Shown here: in pieces, positions 1 through 8,875 of the stretch
Layout: every line of letters begins with the position of its first letter
How positions within the stretch are numbered: the first letter of the stretch is position 1
Assembly (NCBI RefSeq): GCF_948948975.1
Contig: NZ_CARBVX010000003.1
Span: 1 to 64,000, forward strand
Source of the DNA: an uncultured Lactobacillus sp.
GTDB taxonomy: Bacteria > Bacillota > Bacilli > Lactobacillales > Lactobacillaceae
Reading direction: 5' to 3'
DNA length: 64,000 nt
The notes under the pieces: generated by a model
Seen by the model: the letters and a program-made list of their open reading frames with translations, nothing else
Database searches by the model: none
Told to the model about the DNA's origin: nothing
Program-made: the position numbers and the translations under genes

Positions 1-527
1 ACGCTAGCCATAATTATGTTCATTGTTGCGCCTACAGAAGGCATCTTTAAATGAATTTTTGCACCACGAAGCCCAGTTTTAGGAGCTGTAATGATAATTT
101 GATCGTTTTTATTCTCAACAGTTGCACCTAATGCTTCAAAGCCTTTAATATGCTGATCAATAGGACGAGGGCCAATATCATCTCCGCCTGGAAAGCCCAC
201 CACAGCTTTACCAAAACGACCTAATAATGCACCCATAAAGTAGTAAGAAGCTCTCAAGCTCTTAATTTTTCCTGCTGGAAGGGGACTACGCTTAATGTCA
301 TCCGGATTTATTCGTAAAGTAGTTTCATGAAAATCACACTTTACATCCATTTCACTAAGTAGATCCATCAAATTATCTACATCAGCAATTCGCGGAACCC
401 CTTCTAGGGTAACAGGAGTCCGCGAAAGTATTGACGCTGGAATCAATGCTACGGTGGAATTCTTAGCACCGCCGATCCATACGTCGCCCTTCAGGGGCTT
501 TCCACCATGAATAATCATCTGTTTCAT
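1..527 (-). CDS. murA: UDP-N-acetylglucosamine 1-carboxyvinyltransferase, 5' part (cut by window edge)
   Basis: First enzyme of peptidoglycan precursor synthesis; transfers enolpyruvate from PEP to UDP-GlcNAc in the cytoplasm. I translated about 175 N-terminal residues by hand: the start MKQMIIHGGKPLKGDVWIGG, the KNS motif (Lys22 equivalent) and the LRASYYFMGALLGRFG block are typical of the family. The start ATG at 527 has AAAGGA upstream. In the catalytic loop the usual PGGC-x-IGxRP motif reads PGGDDIGPRP, so the Cys115 equivalent is Asp. Position next to pyrG and rpoE resembles the murAB (murZ) locus of Bacillus, so this is probably the second MurA paralogue. The C-terminal part lies outside the window. 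Confidence 0.95.
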   Translation of the reverse strand, partial: MKQMIIHGGKPLKGDVWIGGAKNSTVALIPASILSRTPVTLEGVPRIADVDNLMDLLSEMDVKCDFHETTLRINPDDIKRSPLPAGKIKSLRASYYFMGALLGRFGKAVVGFPGGDDIGPRPIDQHIKGFEALGATVENKNDQIIITAPKTGLRGAKIHLKMPSVGATMNIIMAS

Positions 528-595
528 TGGGGAAACAATCCTTTTCTCTATTTGTAATACCCAAATGTATCACAAAATATATTAAATGAAAAACG

Positions 596-636
596 CAAAA
601 AAAACAAGAGAAGCCGAGGATTATGGCTCTCTTGTT
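596..636 (-). terminator. Rho-independent terminator of pyrG
   Basis: Read on the minus strand, an AACAAGAGA...TCTCTTGTT hairpin is followed by a run of eight T. It lies between the pyrG stop and murA. Confidence 0.8.
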
Positions 637-658
637 ACCGAAATTTAATTTTTAAAGT

Positions 659-2281
659 CTAGTTAAAATGTTGTGCTGGAAGACCACTTGCTGCATCAAT
701 AAATGCTTTAAATAGTCCTTCTGGTCTTTGTGGACGACTTAAAAATTCTGGATGATATTGAGCTGCGATAAAGAATTTTTTATTTGGAATTTCAATAATT
801 TCTACTAAATGATTATCTGGAGAAACCCCGGAGAAGACCATACCTGCCTTTTCAAATGCTTCACGATATTCATTATTGAATTCATAACGGTGACGGTGTC
901 TTTCTTGAATTACATCTTGGTCATCATATGCTTCACGTGTCTTAGTACCCTTCTTTAAAGTTGCCGGGTATAGACCTAAACGAAGCGTACCACCAATATT
1001 TTCTTCATCACGCTTGTCAGCCATAATATCAATAATATTATTCTTAGTGTGTGGATTAGCTTCTGCACTATTAGCATCTTTTAAGCCGAGTACATTTCTG
1101 GCAAATTCAACGCTTGCCATTTGCATACCTAAGCAGATTCCTAAAAATGGAATATCGTGTTCACGGGCATATTTAATTGAAGTAATCATACCTTCAAGAC
1201 CACGTGTACCAAAACCACCAGGTACAATTAATCCATCTGAATCTTTCATAATTTCTGCAATGTTATCTTCAGTGATATCTTCTGCTTGGACCTTATTTAC
1301 TTTAATCTTAGTGTCATATAAGTAGCCAGCGTGTTGCAAAGCATCAGTAACAGAAATATATGCATCTTCAAGTTCTACATACTTACCTACTAAGGTAATG
1401 GTAGTTTCGTGCTTTAAGTTCTTTGCACGTTCATCTAATTTCTTCCAAGCTTCCATATCTGCTTCTGGCTTTGGACTTTCTAAATGTAAAAAGTCGCAAA
1501 CTTTTTGGTCCATACCTTGAGCTTGAAAAGCAAGTGGCAAATCAAAAAGTGAAGGAGCATCGATAGATTCAATAATCCGATCTACTGGAACATCAGTAAA
1601 GGTAGAAATCTTATTTTTTAACTCTTGAGCAACTGGTTTTTCAGCTCTTAAAACAAGCATATTTGGTTGAATACCAATACTTCTAAGTTCAGCAACTGAA
1701 TGTTGTGTTGGCTTAGTTTTCATTTCGTGAGCAGCATGAAGATAAGGTACCAATGTACAGTGAATGTACATTACATTTTCTTCACCAACTTCACGACGCA
1801 TTTGGCGAATTGCTTCCATAAATGGTGTAGATTCGATATCCCCTACTGTACCACCAATTTCAGAAATAATAACATCTGAATCAGTCGTTAAGGCAGCACG
1901 CATGATTTTTTTCTTAATCATGTCCGTAATATGCGGAATTACTTGCACAGTTGCACCATGATAGTCACCGCGACGTTCTTTATCAAGCACTTCTTGATAG
2001 ATTTTACCAGTAGTGACATTAGAATATTTACTTGTTCTAACATCAACAATTCTTTCATAGTGACCCAAGTCAAGATCAGCTTCTGTACCATCATCGGTAA
2101 CATAAACTTCCCCATGTTGGTATGGATTCATTGTACCTGGATCGATATTAATGTAAGGATCAAACTTTTGCATGGTAACTTTTAAGCCACGATTTTTAAG
2201 TAAACGTCCTAAACTTGAAGCTGAAATTCCCTTACCTAGCGATGAAACAACTCCACCAGTTACAAAAATATACTTTGTCAT
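659..2281 (-). CDS. pyrG: CTP synthase
   Basis: Makes CTP from UTP, ATP and glutamine; last step of pyrimidine nucleotide synthesis. The 540-residue protein starts [18 protein letters not shown], the synthetase P-loop region. The C-terminal class I glutamine amidotransferase domain carries GICLGMQ (catalytic Cys) and YHPEF (His/Glu of the triad). An in-frame ATG 30 codons upstream (2371) is rejected: it overlaps the predicted transcription start, and the sequence between forms an attenuator. The ATG at 2281 has a GAGAGGAAG ribosome site. The gene follows rpoE, a classic Firmicute order. Confidence 0.98.
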   Translation of the reverse strand: MTKYIFVTGGVVSSLGKGISASSLGRLLKNRGLKVTMQKFDPYINIDPGTMNPYQHGEVYVTDDGTEADLDLGHYERIVDVRTSKYSNVTTGKIYQEVLDKERRGDYHGATVQVIPHITDMIKKKIMRAALTTDSDVIISEIGGTVGDIESTPFMEAIRQMRREVGEENVMYIHCTLVPYLHAAHEMKTKPTQHSVAELRSIGIQPNMLVLRAEKPVAQELKNKISTFTDVPVDRIIESIDAPSLFDLPLAFQAQGMDQKVCDFLHLESPKPEADMEAWKKLDERAKNLKHETTITLVGKYVELEDAYISVTDALQHAGYLYDTKIKVNKVQAEDITEDNIAEIMKDSDGLIVPGGFGTRGLEGMITSIKYAREHDIPFLGICLGMQMASVEFARNVLGLKDANSAEANPHTKNNIIDIMADKRDEENIGGTLRLGLYPATLKKGTKTREAYDDQDVIQERHRHRYEFNNEYREAFEKAGMVFSGVSPDNHLVEIIEIPNKKFFIAAQYHPEFLSRPQRPEGLFKAFIDAASGLPAQHFN

Positions 2282-2321
2282 GCCGTGCTTCCTCTCTTTT
2301 CTTTTATTCTCTGTTAAAATC

Positions 2322-2405
2322 AAAAAAAGCTCCCAAATACATGGGAGCTTAATTGCACATAGAGTGCCCATACAAAATACTAAAGGGAAAATTACTTTCC
2401 GTCAA
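2322..2405 (-). promoter_or_regulatory. pyrG promoter and CTP-sensing attenuator leader
   Basis: On the minus strand: -35 TTGACG (2400-2405), 17-base spacer, -10 TAGTAT (2377-2382), then seven bases and GGGC at 2369-2366 as the likely start. About 20 bases downstream is a hairpin, AAGCTCCC (2343-2350) paired with GGGAGCTT (2327-2334), followed by seven T. A 5' GGGC start plus a terminator whose upstream arm is GCUCCC is the arrangement of the reiterative-transcription attenuator of Bacillus pyrG: low CTP adds extra G residues that pair with the C/U-rich arm and block termination. The arrangement is seen; the mechanism is by analogy. Confidence 0.85.
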
Positions 2406-2410
2406 GTACT

Positions 2411-2953
2411 TTACTCATCATCGTCATCAAGATCATCTTGATGAAGTTCAGATAATTGGCCTTCAATACCATCATCTAATTCATTATCATCGGCATCATC
2501 AAGATCATCATCTGAGTAGTCGTCTTCATTAGTATCTTCTTCGTCAACATCCAAATCTTCATCTTCTGGATCATCTGAATCGTAGTCGATAATATCATCA
2601 TCGTCAGAATCACCAATGAAAGCATTAACTTTCTTGTGGTGTTTCTTACGTGGTACATCTTCTTCATCTTCTGGATGGTTTACTTCTTCATCAACAGATT
2701 CATATGGGAACCAAGAACGCAATGCCCAAACATTATCACCCATTGAAATGAATTCACCATCAGTGTTCATATCAGTGTAAAATTGTGGCAAACGCTCACG
2801 AATTTCTTCGTCACTCTTACCCAGAAAGTTCTGGACGGCGTTAACGATATCAGCAAAGGCCATTCGCTTGCCGCTATCTTGTAAAATTGCACGAGCAACT
2901 TCGATCATTGACAATTCGTCTTTATTTTGGCCTTGAAAATCATCTAACCCCAC
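2411..2953 (-). CDS. rpoE: DNA-directed RNA polymerase delta subunit
   Basis: Delta factor of Gram-positive RNA polymerase, which increases initiation specificity and enzyme recycling. An N-terminal globular HARE-HTH domain (about residues 1-95, NKDELSMIEVARAILQDSGK) is followed by a very acidic Asp/Glu tail of about 80 residues (runs such as DSDDDDIID). I place the start at GTG 2953 (VGLDDFQGQ) because AAAGGA lies nine bases upstream; the alternative GTG at 2971 overlaps that ribosome site. The pyrG -35 box begins directly after the stop. Confidence 0.95.
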   Translation of the reverse strand: MGLDDFQGQNKDELSMIEVARAILQDSGKRMAFADIVNAVQNFLGKSDEEIRERLPQFYTDMNTDGEFISMGDNVWALRSWFPYESVDEEVNHPEDEEDVPRKKHHKKVNAFIGDSDDDDIIDYDSDDPEDEDLDVDEEDTNEDDYSDDDLDDADDNELDDGIEGQLSELHQDDLDDDDE

Positions 2954-3001
2954 AGTGGCACGTCCTTTCACGTAATCAATTTATCTAAATTTGCTAAAGA
3001 T

Positions 3002-3421
3002 CTATTCTATTATATCAATCTTTATTGCATAGTTACCTACTAAGTATAGACCAGAAAAGAGATCATATTCAACTTTTAGTTGCATCTTTCCTGGAGAAAT
3101 TTCAGAAAAATTCAATTTATTAGTCAAAGACTCTAAATTCATTTGCTTACCAGAAGCTACAACCTTGCATTTTCTTTTTTCTCCTGGCTCAAACTTCATT
3201 AGCGTATGATCACCTTTAGCATCTCCTCGTTGCATTACAAGCTCATTTGGCTTAATTAATAATTTTACTTCAACATCGCCCTCTTTATTCTTTTCGCTAT
3301 ATTTTATGCGCCAATCTTCGCCAACTTTTTCAATTGATCCTAAGCCATCTCTTTCAAAAACGGCTGATTCATCTTCTTGGTGAATCTCACTAGTAATTTT
3401 AATCTCAACTTTCTTGCTCAT
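3002..3421 (-). CDS. DUF1934 family beta-barrel protein (YwiB-like)
   Basis: A 140-residue protein of the YwiB/DUF1934 family; function unknown, with a calycin-like beta-barrel expected for the family. The sequence is rich in alternating beta segments (KVEIKITSEIH, DVEVKLLIKPNELVMQRG, MQLKVEYDLFSGLYLVGNYA). The start at 3421 (MSKKVEIK) has GGAAGGTG upstream; six residues were trimmed from the longest reading frame. It sits just upstream of rpoE on the same strand and is divergent from the HD hydrolase gene. Confidence 0.8.
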   Translation of the reverse strand: MSKKVEIKITSEIHQEDESAVFERDGLGSIEKVGEDWRIKYSEKNKEGDVEVKLLIKPNELVMQRGDAKGDHTLMKFEPGEKRKCKVVASGKQMNLESLTNKLNFSEISPGKMQLKVEYDLFSGLYLVGNYAIKIDIIE

Positions 3422-3469
3422 ATTTTCACCTTCCTTCACGCTAGGATAGCCTTAAAGTAGCATTATTGT

Positions 3470-3488
3470 TATAATCAAGTTGATTATA
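3470..3488. promoter_or_regulatory. 19-bp palindrome in a divergent promoter region
   Basis: TATAATCA-AGT-TGATTATA is a perfect inverted repeat between the divergent DUF1934 and HD genes. Each arm contains TATAAT, so it could be two opposed -10 boxes or an operator; neither has a convincing -35 box. Confidence 0.4.
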
Positions 3489-3533
3489 CGTTAGCAAAAT
3501 TATTTTATTATCCGAGAAAATAGTATAAGAAAA

Positions 3534-4898
3534 ATGGAAAAATTTCAAAGTAAAAAGCTGGATCATGAAAAAGTAATGAGAGATCCAGTTCACAACTATA
3601 TTCATGTTAAAGATCAAGTTATTTTAGATGTCATTAATTCAAAAGAATTTCAACGTTTACGTCGAATCAAGCAATTAGGACCAGCATCTTACGTTTTTCA
3701 AGGAGCAACTCATACTCGCTTTGAACATAATCTAGGCGTTTATGAATTAACCCGAAGAATTTGTGATATTTTTGAAGAAAAGTATGTAAGTAAAGAACCG
3801 GGCGATGGATTATGGAATCCAGACGAAAGACTCTTAGCAGAATGTGCCGCTTTACTTCATGATATTGGTCATGGTCCTTATTCTCATACCTTTGAGCATT
3901 TATTTGGTACTAACCATGAAAAAATGGGCCAACAAATTATTACCGATAAAAATACTGAAGTAAATCAAGCCCTGAGAAAAGTAAGTCCTAATTTTCCAGA
4001 ATTAGTTGCTAGTGTTATTGCTAAAACATATCCTAACCCTCAGGTAGTCAAACTAATTTCAAGTCAAGCTGACGCAGATAGAATGGATTACTTACTACGG
4101 GATGCTTACTTTACTGGTGTAACTTACGGAAGTTTTGACTTAACGAGAATTTTAGAAGTAATCCGTCCCTATAGGGATGGTATTTGCTTTACAGATAAAG
4201 GTATCCACTCGGTCGAGGATTACATCATTAGCCGATACCAAATGTATCAACAAGTTTATTTCCACCGCGTCAATCGTTCAATGGAAGTTATCTTACATCA
4301 TTTACTTGAACGAGCTCAAATCATCTATGAAGAAGGCAAACTGCAAGTTACTCCTCAACTCGAAGCATTTTTGAACGGAAAATGGACCCTTGAAGATTAC
4401 CTTAAGTTAGATGATGGCGTGATGGAAACCAATTTCTTGCTCTGGACCAACTCAGGAGATCAAATTTTATCCGATCTTTCAAATCGATACTTATACCGTC
4501 ATCCCCTTGAAAGTGTCAAGATTAATGAGGATACTAAGAGTTTACTACCAAAGCTAAAGAATCTCATTAAGCAAGCTGGTTTTAATCCTAATTACTATAC
4601 TGCTACCAATTCAGCTTTCGACGAGCCTTATGACGCATATAAGCCAACTGGGAAAAATGCTCATAGTCCAATTGAGATTATGCAAACTGATGGTAGTCTA
4701 GTTGAACTTTCGGAATTGAGCCCACTTGTTAAATCCTTAAATGGAACTCTTCAGGGAGATGAACGTTTCTTCTTTCCAAAAGTAATGGTTAAAGAAACAG
4801 ATGAGCCTCAGATTTTTGATCCTATTTATCAAGAATTTCAAAAATATATTCGAAATAATACTTTACGCTACTTACGACGTCCAAATAAAAAGAAATAA
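3534..4898 (+). CDS. HD superfamily phosphohydrolase (YwfO-like)
   Basis: A 454-residue metal-dependent phosphohydrolase of the YwfO / dGTPase-like HD family; members hydrolyse nucleotides, but the substrate here is not known. Visible motifs are MRDPVHNYIHV at the N-terminus, FQRLRRIKQLG, THTRFEHNLGVYELTRR (first His), CAALLHDIGHGPYSHTFEH (the HD pair) and SSQADADRMDYLLRDA (distal Asp). The start ATG has only a weak AAGAAAA upstream; a later ATG at MRDP is possible but has no better ribosome site. Confidence 0.85.
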   Translation: MEKFQSKKLDHEKVMRDPVHNYIHVKDQVILDVINSKEFQRLRRIKQLGPASYVFQGATHTRFEHNLGVYELTRRICDIFEEKYVSKEPGDGLWNPDERLLAECAALLHDIGHGPYSHTFEHLFGTNHEKMGQQIITDKNTEVNQALRKVSPNFPELVASVIAKTYPNPQVVKLISSQADADRMDYLLRDAYFTGVTYGSFDLTRILEVIRPYRDGICFTDKGIHSVEDYIISRYQMYQQVYFHRVNRSMEVILHHLLERAQIIYEEGKLQVTPQLEAFLNGKWTLEDYLKLDDGVMETNFLLWTNSGDQILSDLSNRYLYRHPLESVKINEDTKSLLPKLKNLIKQAGFNPNYYTATNSAFDEPYDAYKPTGKNAHSPIEIMQTDGSLVELSELSPLVKSLNGTLQGDERFFFPKVMVKETDEPQIFDPIYQEFQKYIRNNTLRYLRRPNKKK

Positions 4899-4903
4899 TT
4901 AAA

Positions 4904-4936
4904 GACGCACTGATAAAATTCAATGCGTCTTTTTTA
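4904..4936. terminator. Bidirectional terminator
   Basis: GACGCA (4904-4909) pairs with TGCGTC (4924-4929) and is followed by TTTTTT on the plus strand. It separates the convergent HD gene and the maltodextrin operon. Confidence 0.75.
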
Positions 4937-6553
4937 CTATGCTTTAATAGCAAAAGCTTCATAAGGTTTTAAAACCATATCCTTTAAATTGTCCCGTTTT
5001 TCATAGTTACTAATCAAAACTTCTTTAAAGGGAACATCTAAATTTAGATTCTGTTCTTTACCAGACAAGTTAGCAACTACTAGCCATTTTTCATCTTCTA
5101 ATTTTCGCCAAAAAGCCAAAATATTGTCACCAGTACTTTCCACAAGCTCAAAGTTTCCATCTACAATAACAGGATTTTCATGTCGAAGTCTAATTAACTT
5201 TTGATAAGTGTAAAAAATAGAATTTGTATCTTCCAAGGCTTCTTCAACGTTAATTGTCTTGTAGTTTGGATTTAATTTTAACCATGGTTTTCCAGTAGTA
5301 AAGCCCGCACTTTCTTCGTTTGACCACTGCATTGGACGTCGTGCATTATCTCGACCTTTAGTATTAATTGCTTTAATTAGTTCATCCTTACTGTAGCCTT
5401 TTTCAATTCTTTCGCGGTACATATTGATACTTTCAATGTCCTCTACTTCATCAATTGACTTAACAGGACAATTCGTCATACCAATTTCTTCACCATTATA
5501 GATGTAAGGTGTCCCATGCATTAAATGCAGTACAATCGCAAACATTTTTGCGCTTTGAACTCGATATTCTTTATCATTTCCCCACCGTGAAATAACTCGC
5601 GGAATATCATGATTTTCCCAAAAAAGACTGTTCCATGCATGATCAAAATCAATTTCAGTCTGCCATTTAACTAGAACTTTTTTCAATTCACCTAAATCAA
5701 GCGGCCGTAAATCCCATTTTTCTTTTCCTTCTTGCTGATCTAAACCTTGATTTTCAAATTGAAATACCATTGATAATTCATGACGAGCTGGATCTGAATA
5801 TTCTGCAGCGATTTTTGGAGTAGAGTTCCATGTTTCACCAACTGTCATTAGCCCTTTACCGGCAAAAGTATTCTCATTCATTTCTTTTAAATAAGGATGA
5901 AGCATTGGACCATTCTCCCGAATCTTTTTATCGGAATCTTTCCCAATAAGTTCAATGACATCCATCCTAAAGCCGCCAATTCCCTTATCAATCCAATAAT
6001 TCATCATTTCATAGACTTTATTTCTTAATTTTGGGTTCTTCCAATTAAGATCTGGCTGTTGATCGGCAAAGAAGTGTAAGTAATATTGACCAGTTTTTTC
6101 ATCAAACTTCCAAGCCGATCCAGAAAAGGCCGACTTCAAATCATTAGGTTCATGTCCATCTACTGGATCACGCCAAATATAAAAATCGCGATATGGATTA
6201 TCCTTGCTCTTCCTTGCTTCAATGAACCAAGGATGTTGATCAGATGTATGATTGACAACAAGGTCCATAATAATCCGTATATGATGCTTTTTAGCTTCTT
6301 TAATTAGATTATCCATATCTTCCATTGTTCCGTATTGTGGGTCTATTTTTTGATAATCAGAGATATCATAGCCATTATCTACTCCGGGAGATAAATAAAC
6401 CGGTGATAGCCAAATAGCATCAATCCCTAGTTTTTCTAAATATCCTAGTCGCGCTATGATTCCGGGGATATCTCCAATTCCATCTCCGTTACTATCTTGA
6501 AAGGATTTAGGATAAACTTGATAAACGACCGCTTTTTTCCACCAAGGTGTCAT
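4937..6553 (-). CDS. GH13 alpha-glucosidase / oligo-1,6-glucosidase (MalL-like)
   Basis: Cytoplasmic glycoside hydrolase, 538 residues, cleaving alpha-glucosidic bonds of short malto- or isomalto-oligosaccharides. Begins WWKKAVVYQVYPKSFQDSNG, typical of GH13 subfamily 31. Conserved regions: DLVVNHTSDQHPWF, GGFRMDVIELIG (nucleophile Asp), MTVGETW (acid/base Glu) and FWENHDIPR (transition-state Asp). AAGGAGAAAAAAT precedes the ATG. It is the last gene of the maltodextrin operon, separated from malG by a hairpin that may reduce its expression. The linkage preference cannot be fixed from sequence alone. Confidence 0.9.
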   Translation of the reverse strand: MTPWWKKAVVYQVYPKSFQDSNGDGIGDIPGIIARLGYLEKLGIDAIWLSPVYLSPGVDNGYDISDYQKIDPQYGTMEDMDNLIKEAKKHHIRIIMDLVVNHTSDQHPWFIEARKSKDNPYRDFYIWRDPVDGHEPNDLKSAFSGSAWKFDEKTGQYYLHFFADQQPDLNWKNPKLRNKVYEMMNYWIDKGIGGFRMDVIELIGKDSDKKIRENGPMLHPYLKEMNENTFAGKGLMTVGETWNSTPKIAAEYSDPARHELSMVFQFENQGLDQQEGKEKWDLRPLDLGELKKVLVKWQTEIDFDHAWNSLFWENHDIPRVISRWGNDKEYRVQSAKMFAIVLHLMHGTPYIYNGEEIGMTNCPVKSIDEVEDIESINMYRERIEKGYSKDELIKAINTKGRDNARRPMQWSNEESAGFTTGKPWLKLNPNYKTINVEEALEDTNSIFYTYQKLIRLRHENPVIVDGNFELVESTGDNILAFWRKLEDEKWLVVANLSGKEQNLNLDVPFKEVLISNYEKRDNLKDMVLKPYEAFAIKA

Positions 6554-6571
6554 ATTTTTTCTCCTTCAAAT

Positions 6572-6604
6572 AAAAAGTGCCCTGATAAAACAGGACACTT
6601 TTTT
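6572..6604 (-). terminator. Intra-operon hairpin between malG and the GH13 gene
   Basis: AAGTGCCCTG (6575-6584) pairs with CAGGACACTT (6591-6600) with one mismatch, flanked by A and T runs. Probably a partial terminator that lowers expression of the last gene. Confidence 0.6.
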
Positions 6605-6623
6605 CACATAAACTTTAATTTGA

Positions 6624-7481
6624 TTAACCTTTATCAGCACCTGCTGTGATTCCGTTAACATAGAATTTTTGCATTACAATGAACAAAATCGTAATTGGAA
6701 TTGCAATGATTACACATCCGGCAATGAACTGAGTAAAGAATTGAGCCATAGTACCCTTTGCCGAGTGAACCATGTTGTATAGTCCATAGGCAACAGTGTA
6801 GGTCTTCGGATTTCCTGAGGTAGAGAGGATAATACCTGAGAAAATGAAGTCTACCCATGGAGCCATGAACGAAGTAAGTGCAGTATAAACAATCATTGGC
6901 TTTGAAAGTGGTAACCCAATGTGAGTGAACACTTGCCATTTAGTCGCACCATCAATTTCAGCAGCTTCATCAATTGCTCGTGGCATGGTGTCAAAGAACC
7001 CTTTAGCAATGTAGAAGCCAAGGCCGGCACCACCAACATAAACTAAGATTAATCCACCAAGATTTAGCATGTTTAAAGCCTTTAGAATGTAGTACAAGGC
7101 AATCATAGACATGAACCCTGGAAACATTCCTAATACCAAAGCAATTTGTAAAAATGGCTTACGGAAGCGGAAACGTAATCTTGATAATACGTAAGCAACT
7201 CCGATAGTTACAAAGGTTGATAATGTTGCTGAAACAACAGCGACAAATAGTGTATTTAACACCCAATTTACAAATGGATATTGTGAACTAGTAAGAATAC
7301 CAACATAATTTTGCCAAGTAAATTTTTCTGGCCAAATTGTAGATACAAATCCTGTGTTGTTGTATGAAAAACTTGCTAAAATGATCCAAATAATTGGGAA
7401 AATCCATAATACGGCCAGGATAGCTAATAGAACATATCTAAAAATTAAAGCAATTCTTCTTTGATTATGATAAGACTTCAT
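6624..7481 (-). CDS. malG: Maltodextrin ABC transporter permease MalG
   Basis: Inner-membrane permease half of the maltose/maltodextrin importer, 285 residues, about six transmembrane helices. The EAA loop that docks on the ATPase reads EAAEIDGATKWQVFTHIGLP. A strong GGAGGG ribosome site lies inside the end of malF, with only two bases between the genes, so translation is coupled. It partners with MalF and MalE. Confidence 0.95.
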   Translation of the reverse strand: MKSYHNQRRIALIFRYVLLAILAVLWIFPIIWIILASFSYNNTGFVSTIWPEKFTWQNYVGILTSSQYPFVNWVLNTLFVAVVSATLSTFVTIGVAYVLSRLRFRFRKPFLQIALVLGMFPGFMSMIALYYILKALNMLNLGGLILVYVGGAGLGFYIAKGFFDTMPRAIDEAAEIDGATKWQVFTHIGLPLSKPMIVYTALTSFMAPWVDFIFSGIILSTSGNPKTYTVAYGLYNMVHSAKGTMAQFFTQFIAGCVIIAIPITILFIVMQKFYVNGITAGADKG

Positions 7482-7483
7482 TT

Positions 7484-8839
7484 TTAGCCCTCCTTGTACG
7501 CATTAGTATGACGATATGCAATTAGTGAGAATGTAGCACTAATAATAAAGATCAAGATACCCAAAACAGCAGATGCATTGTAGCGTTGCTCTTGACCAAA
7601 TGTTAAGTTATAGAGCCAAGTTACAAGTAAGTCTGTCGAACCAGCACCATTATAGTTATTGTTCATTGGTGCACCACCAGTCAGCAAGTAGATAACATTG
7701 AAGTTGTTGATGTTACCAATAAATTGTTGAATCAAAGCTGGAGACATTACAAATAAAATTTGTGGGAATGTAATGTGGTTAAAAATTTGTACTGGGCTTG
7801 CACCGTCAATACGAGCAGCCTCAATTTGATCTTGTGGTAAGTTTTGAATAATAGCTGTTGAAGTTAACATTGAAACTGGGATACCAATCCACATGTTAAC
7901 CACAATAACTGTAATTCTAGCAACAAGGGGACTAGCCTGGTTATCAATGAAGTGAATTGGGTGACTAATCCATCCCCAATTCATAAGTAAGGTGTTCAAT
8001 GGTCCTTGATAGTCAAGGAATTGTGCCATCATTAATAGAGAAACAAATTGTGGTACAGCATAAACAATTACGAAAATTGTTCTCCATAAATTCTTATGCT
8101 TAATTCCCTTTGATTCAATCAAAAGGGCTAATAAGACACCAAAGAAGAAAGTAGTAGCTGTAGCAGCAACTGCCCAAATTAAAGTCCAACCTAAAACTGG
8201 AAAGAAAGTACCTGCTAAATCACCACTCAACACATTTCCAAATGCTTGAAAACCAGTCCATGAAAATCCAACTGAGTGTTGACGATCATAGTTAGTAAAT
8301 GCCATTGAAATCATAAAGACTGTTGGCAAAACCGTAAATAGAATGATTAAAACAATTGGAATTGTCATCAACGTTGCATGCAATCTTTGATCAAACAAAG
8401 ATGCAATTTCTTCACGATTAGTTGGAATATGTTCATGTCTCTTTTCTAATAAGAAAGTATGCTTATTAGATTTTAAATTAATGATATATAGATATATAAA
8501 ACCAGCAACAATGAATAAAGCCAAAATACCAAATAATAGAATTAAAACAGAATTATCTGGCTGCTGAGTAACATATACTCCTTGAGCTTTATCAAATACA
8601 ACGCGTTTATTCTTTATTGCACCTAAGTTACTTAAACCAGCAATTGAATGAATTCCACTTAAAAAGAACCAAACTAAAAATACAATTTCAGCAAATAAAA
8701 GTGAAAATCCTTTTACCCATTGCCGATGTTTAATAGCATTTAAGCCCATGATGAAGAATGATAATTTTGTTACTGCATCTCCATCTTTCCATGTTTCCTT
8801 TAAGGTAACTGCAGGCGTAGCATGTTTTTTCTTAAACAT
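7484..8839 (-). CDS. malF: Maltodextrin ABC transporter permease MalF
   Basis: Second permease of the maltodextrin importer, 451 residues. Like other MalF proteins it has extra N-terminal hydrophobic segments (about residues 45-65 and 100-120) before the six-helix core beginning near residue 160. The EAA loop reads EAARIDGASPVQIFNHITFP. It lies between malE and malG in one transcription unit. Confidence 0.95.
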   Translation of the reverse strand: MFKKKHATPAVTLKETWKDGDAVTKLSFFIMGLNAIKHRQWVKGFSLLFAEIVFLVWFFLSGIHSIAGLSNLGAIKNKRVVFDKAQGVYVTQQPDNSVLILLFGILALFIVAGFIYLYIINLKSNKHTFLLEKRHEHIPTNREEIASLFDQRLHATLMTIPIVLIILFTVLPTVFMISMAFTNYDRQHSVGFSWTGFQAFGNVLSGDLAGTFFPVLGWTLIWAVAATATTFFFGVLLALLIESKGIKHKNLWRTIFVIVYAVPQFVSLLMMAQFLDYQGPLNTLLMNWGWISHPIHFIDNQASPLVARITVIVVNMWIGIPVSMLTSTAIIQNLPQDQIEAARIDGASPVQIFNHITFPQILFVMSPALIQQFIGNINNFNVIYLLTGGAPMNNNYNGAGSTDLLVTWLYNLTFGQEQRYNASAVLGILIFIISATFSLIAYRHTNAYKEG

Positions 8840-8875
8840 AATTAATCAAACCTTTGCTTATGTGATTTTTCAAGA

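Noticed and set aside
2282..2371. N-terminal extension of CTP synthase by 30 residues
   Set aside because: The upstream ATG overlaps the predicted transcription start (GGGC) and the sequence forms the attenuator hairpin; [10 protein letters not shown] is the conserved start.
2476..2667. 63-residue Met/Ile-rich frame on minus
   Set aside because: It lies wholly in another frame of the acidic-tail repeat of rpoE; a product of GAT/GAA repeats.
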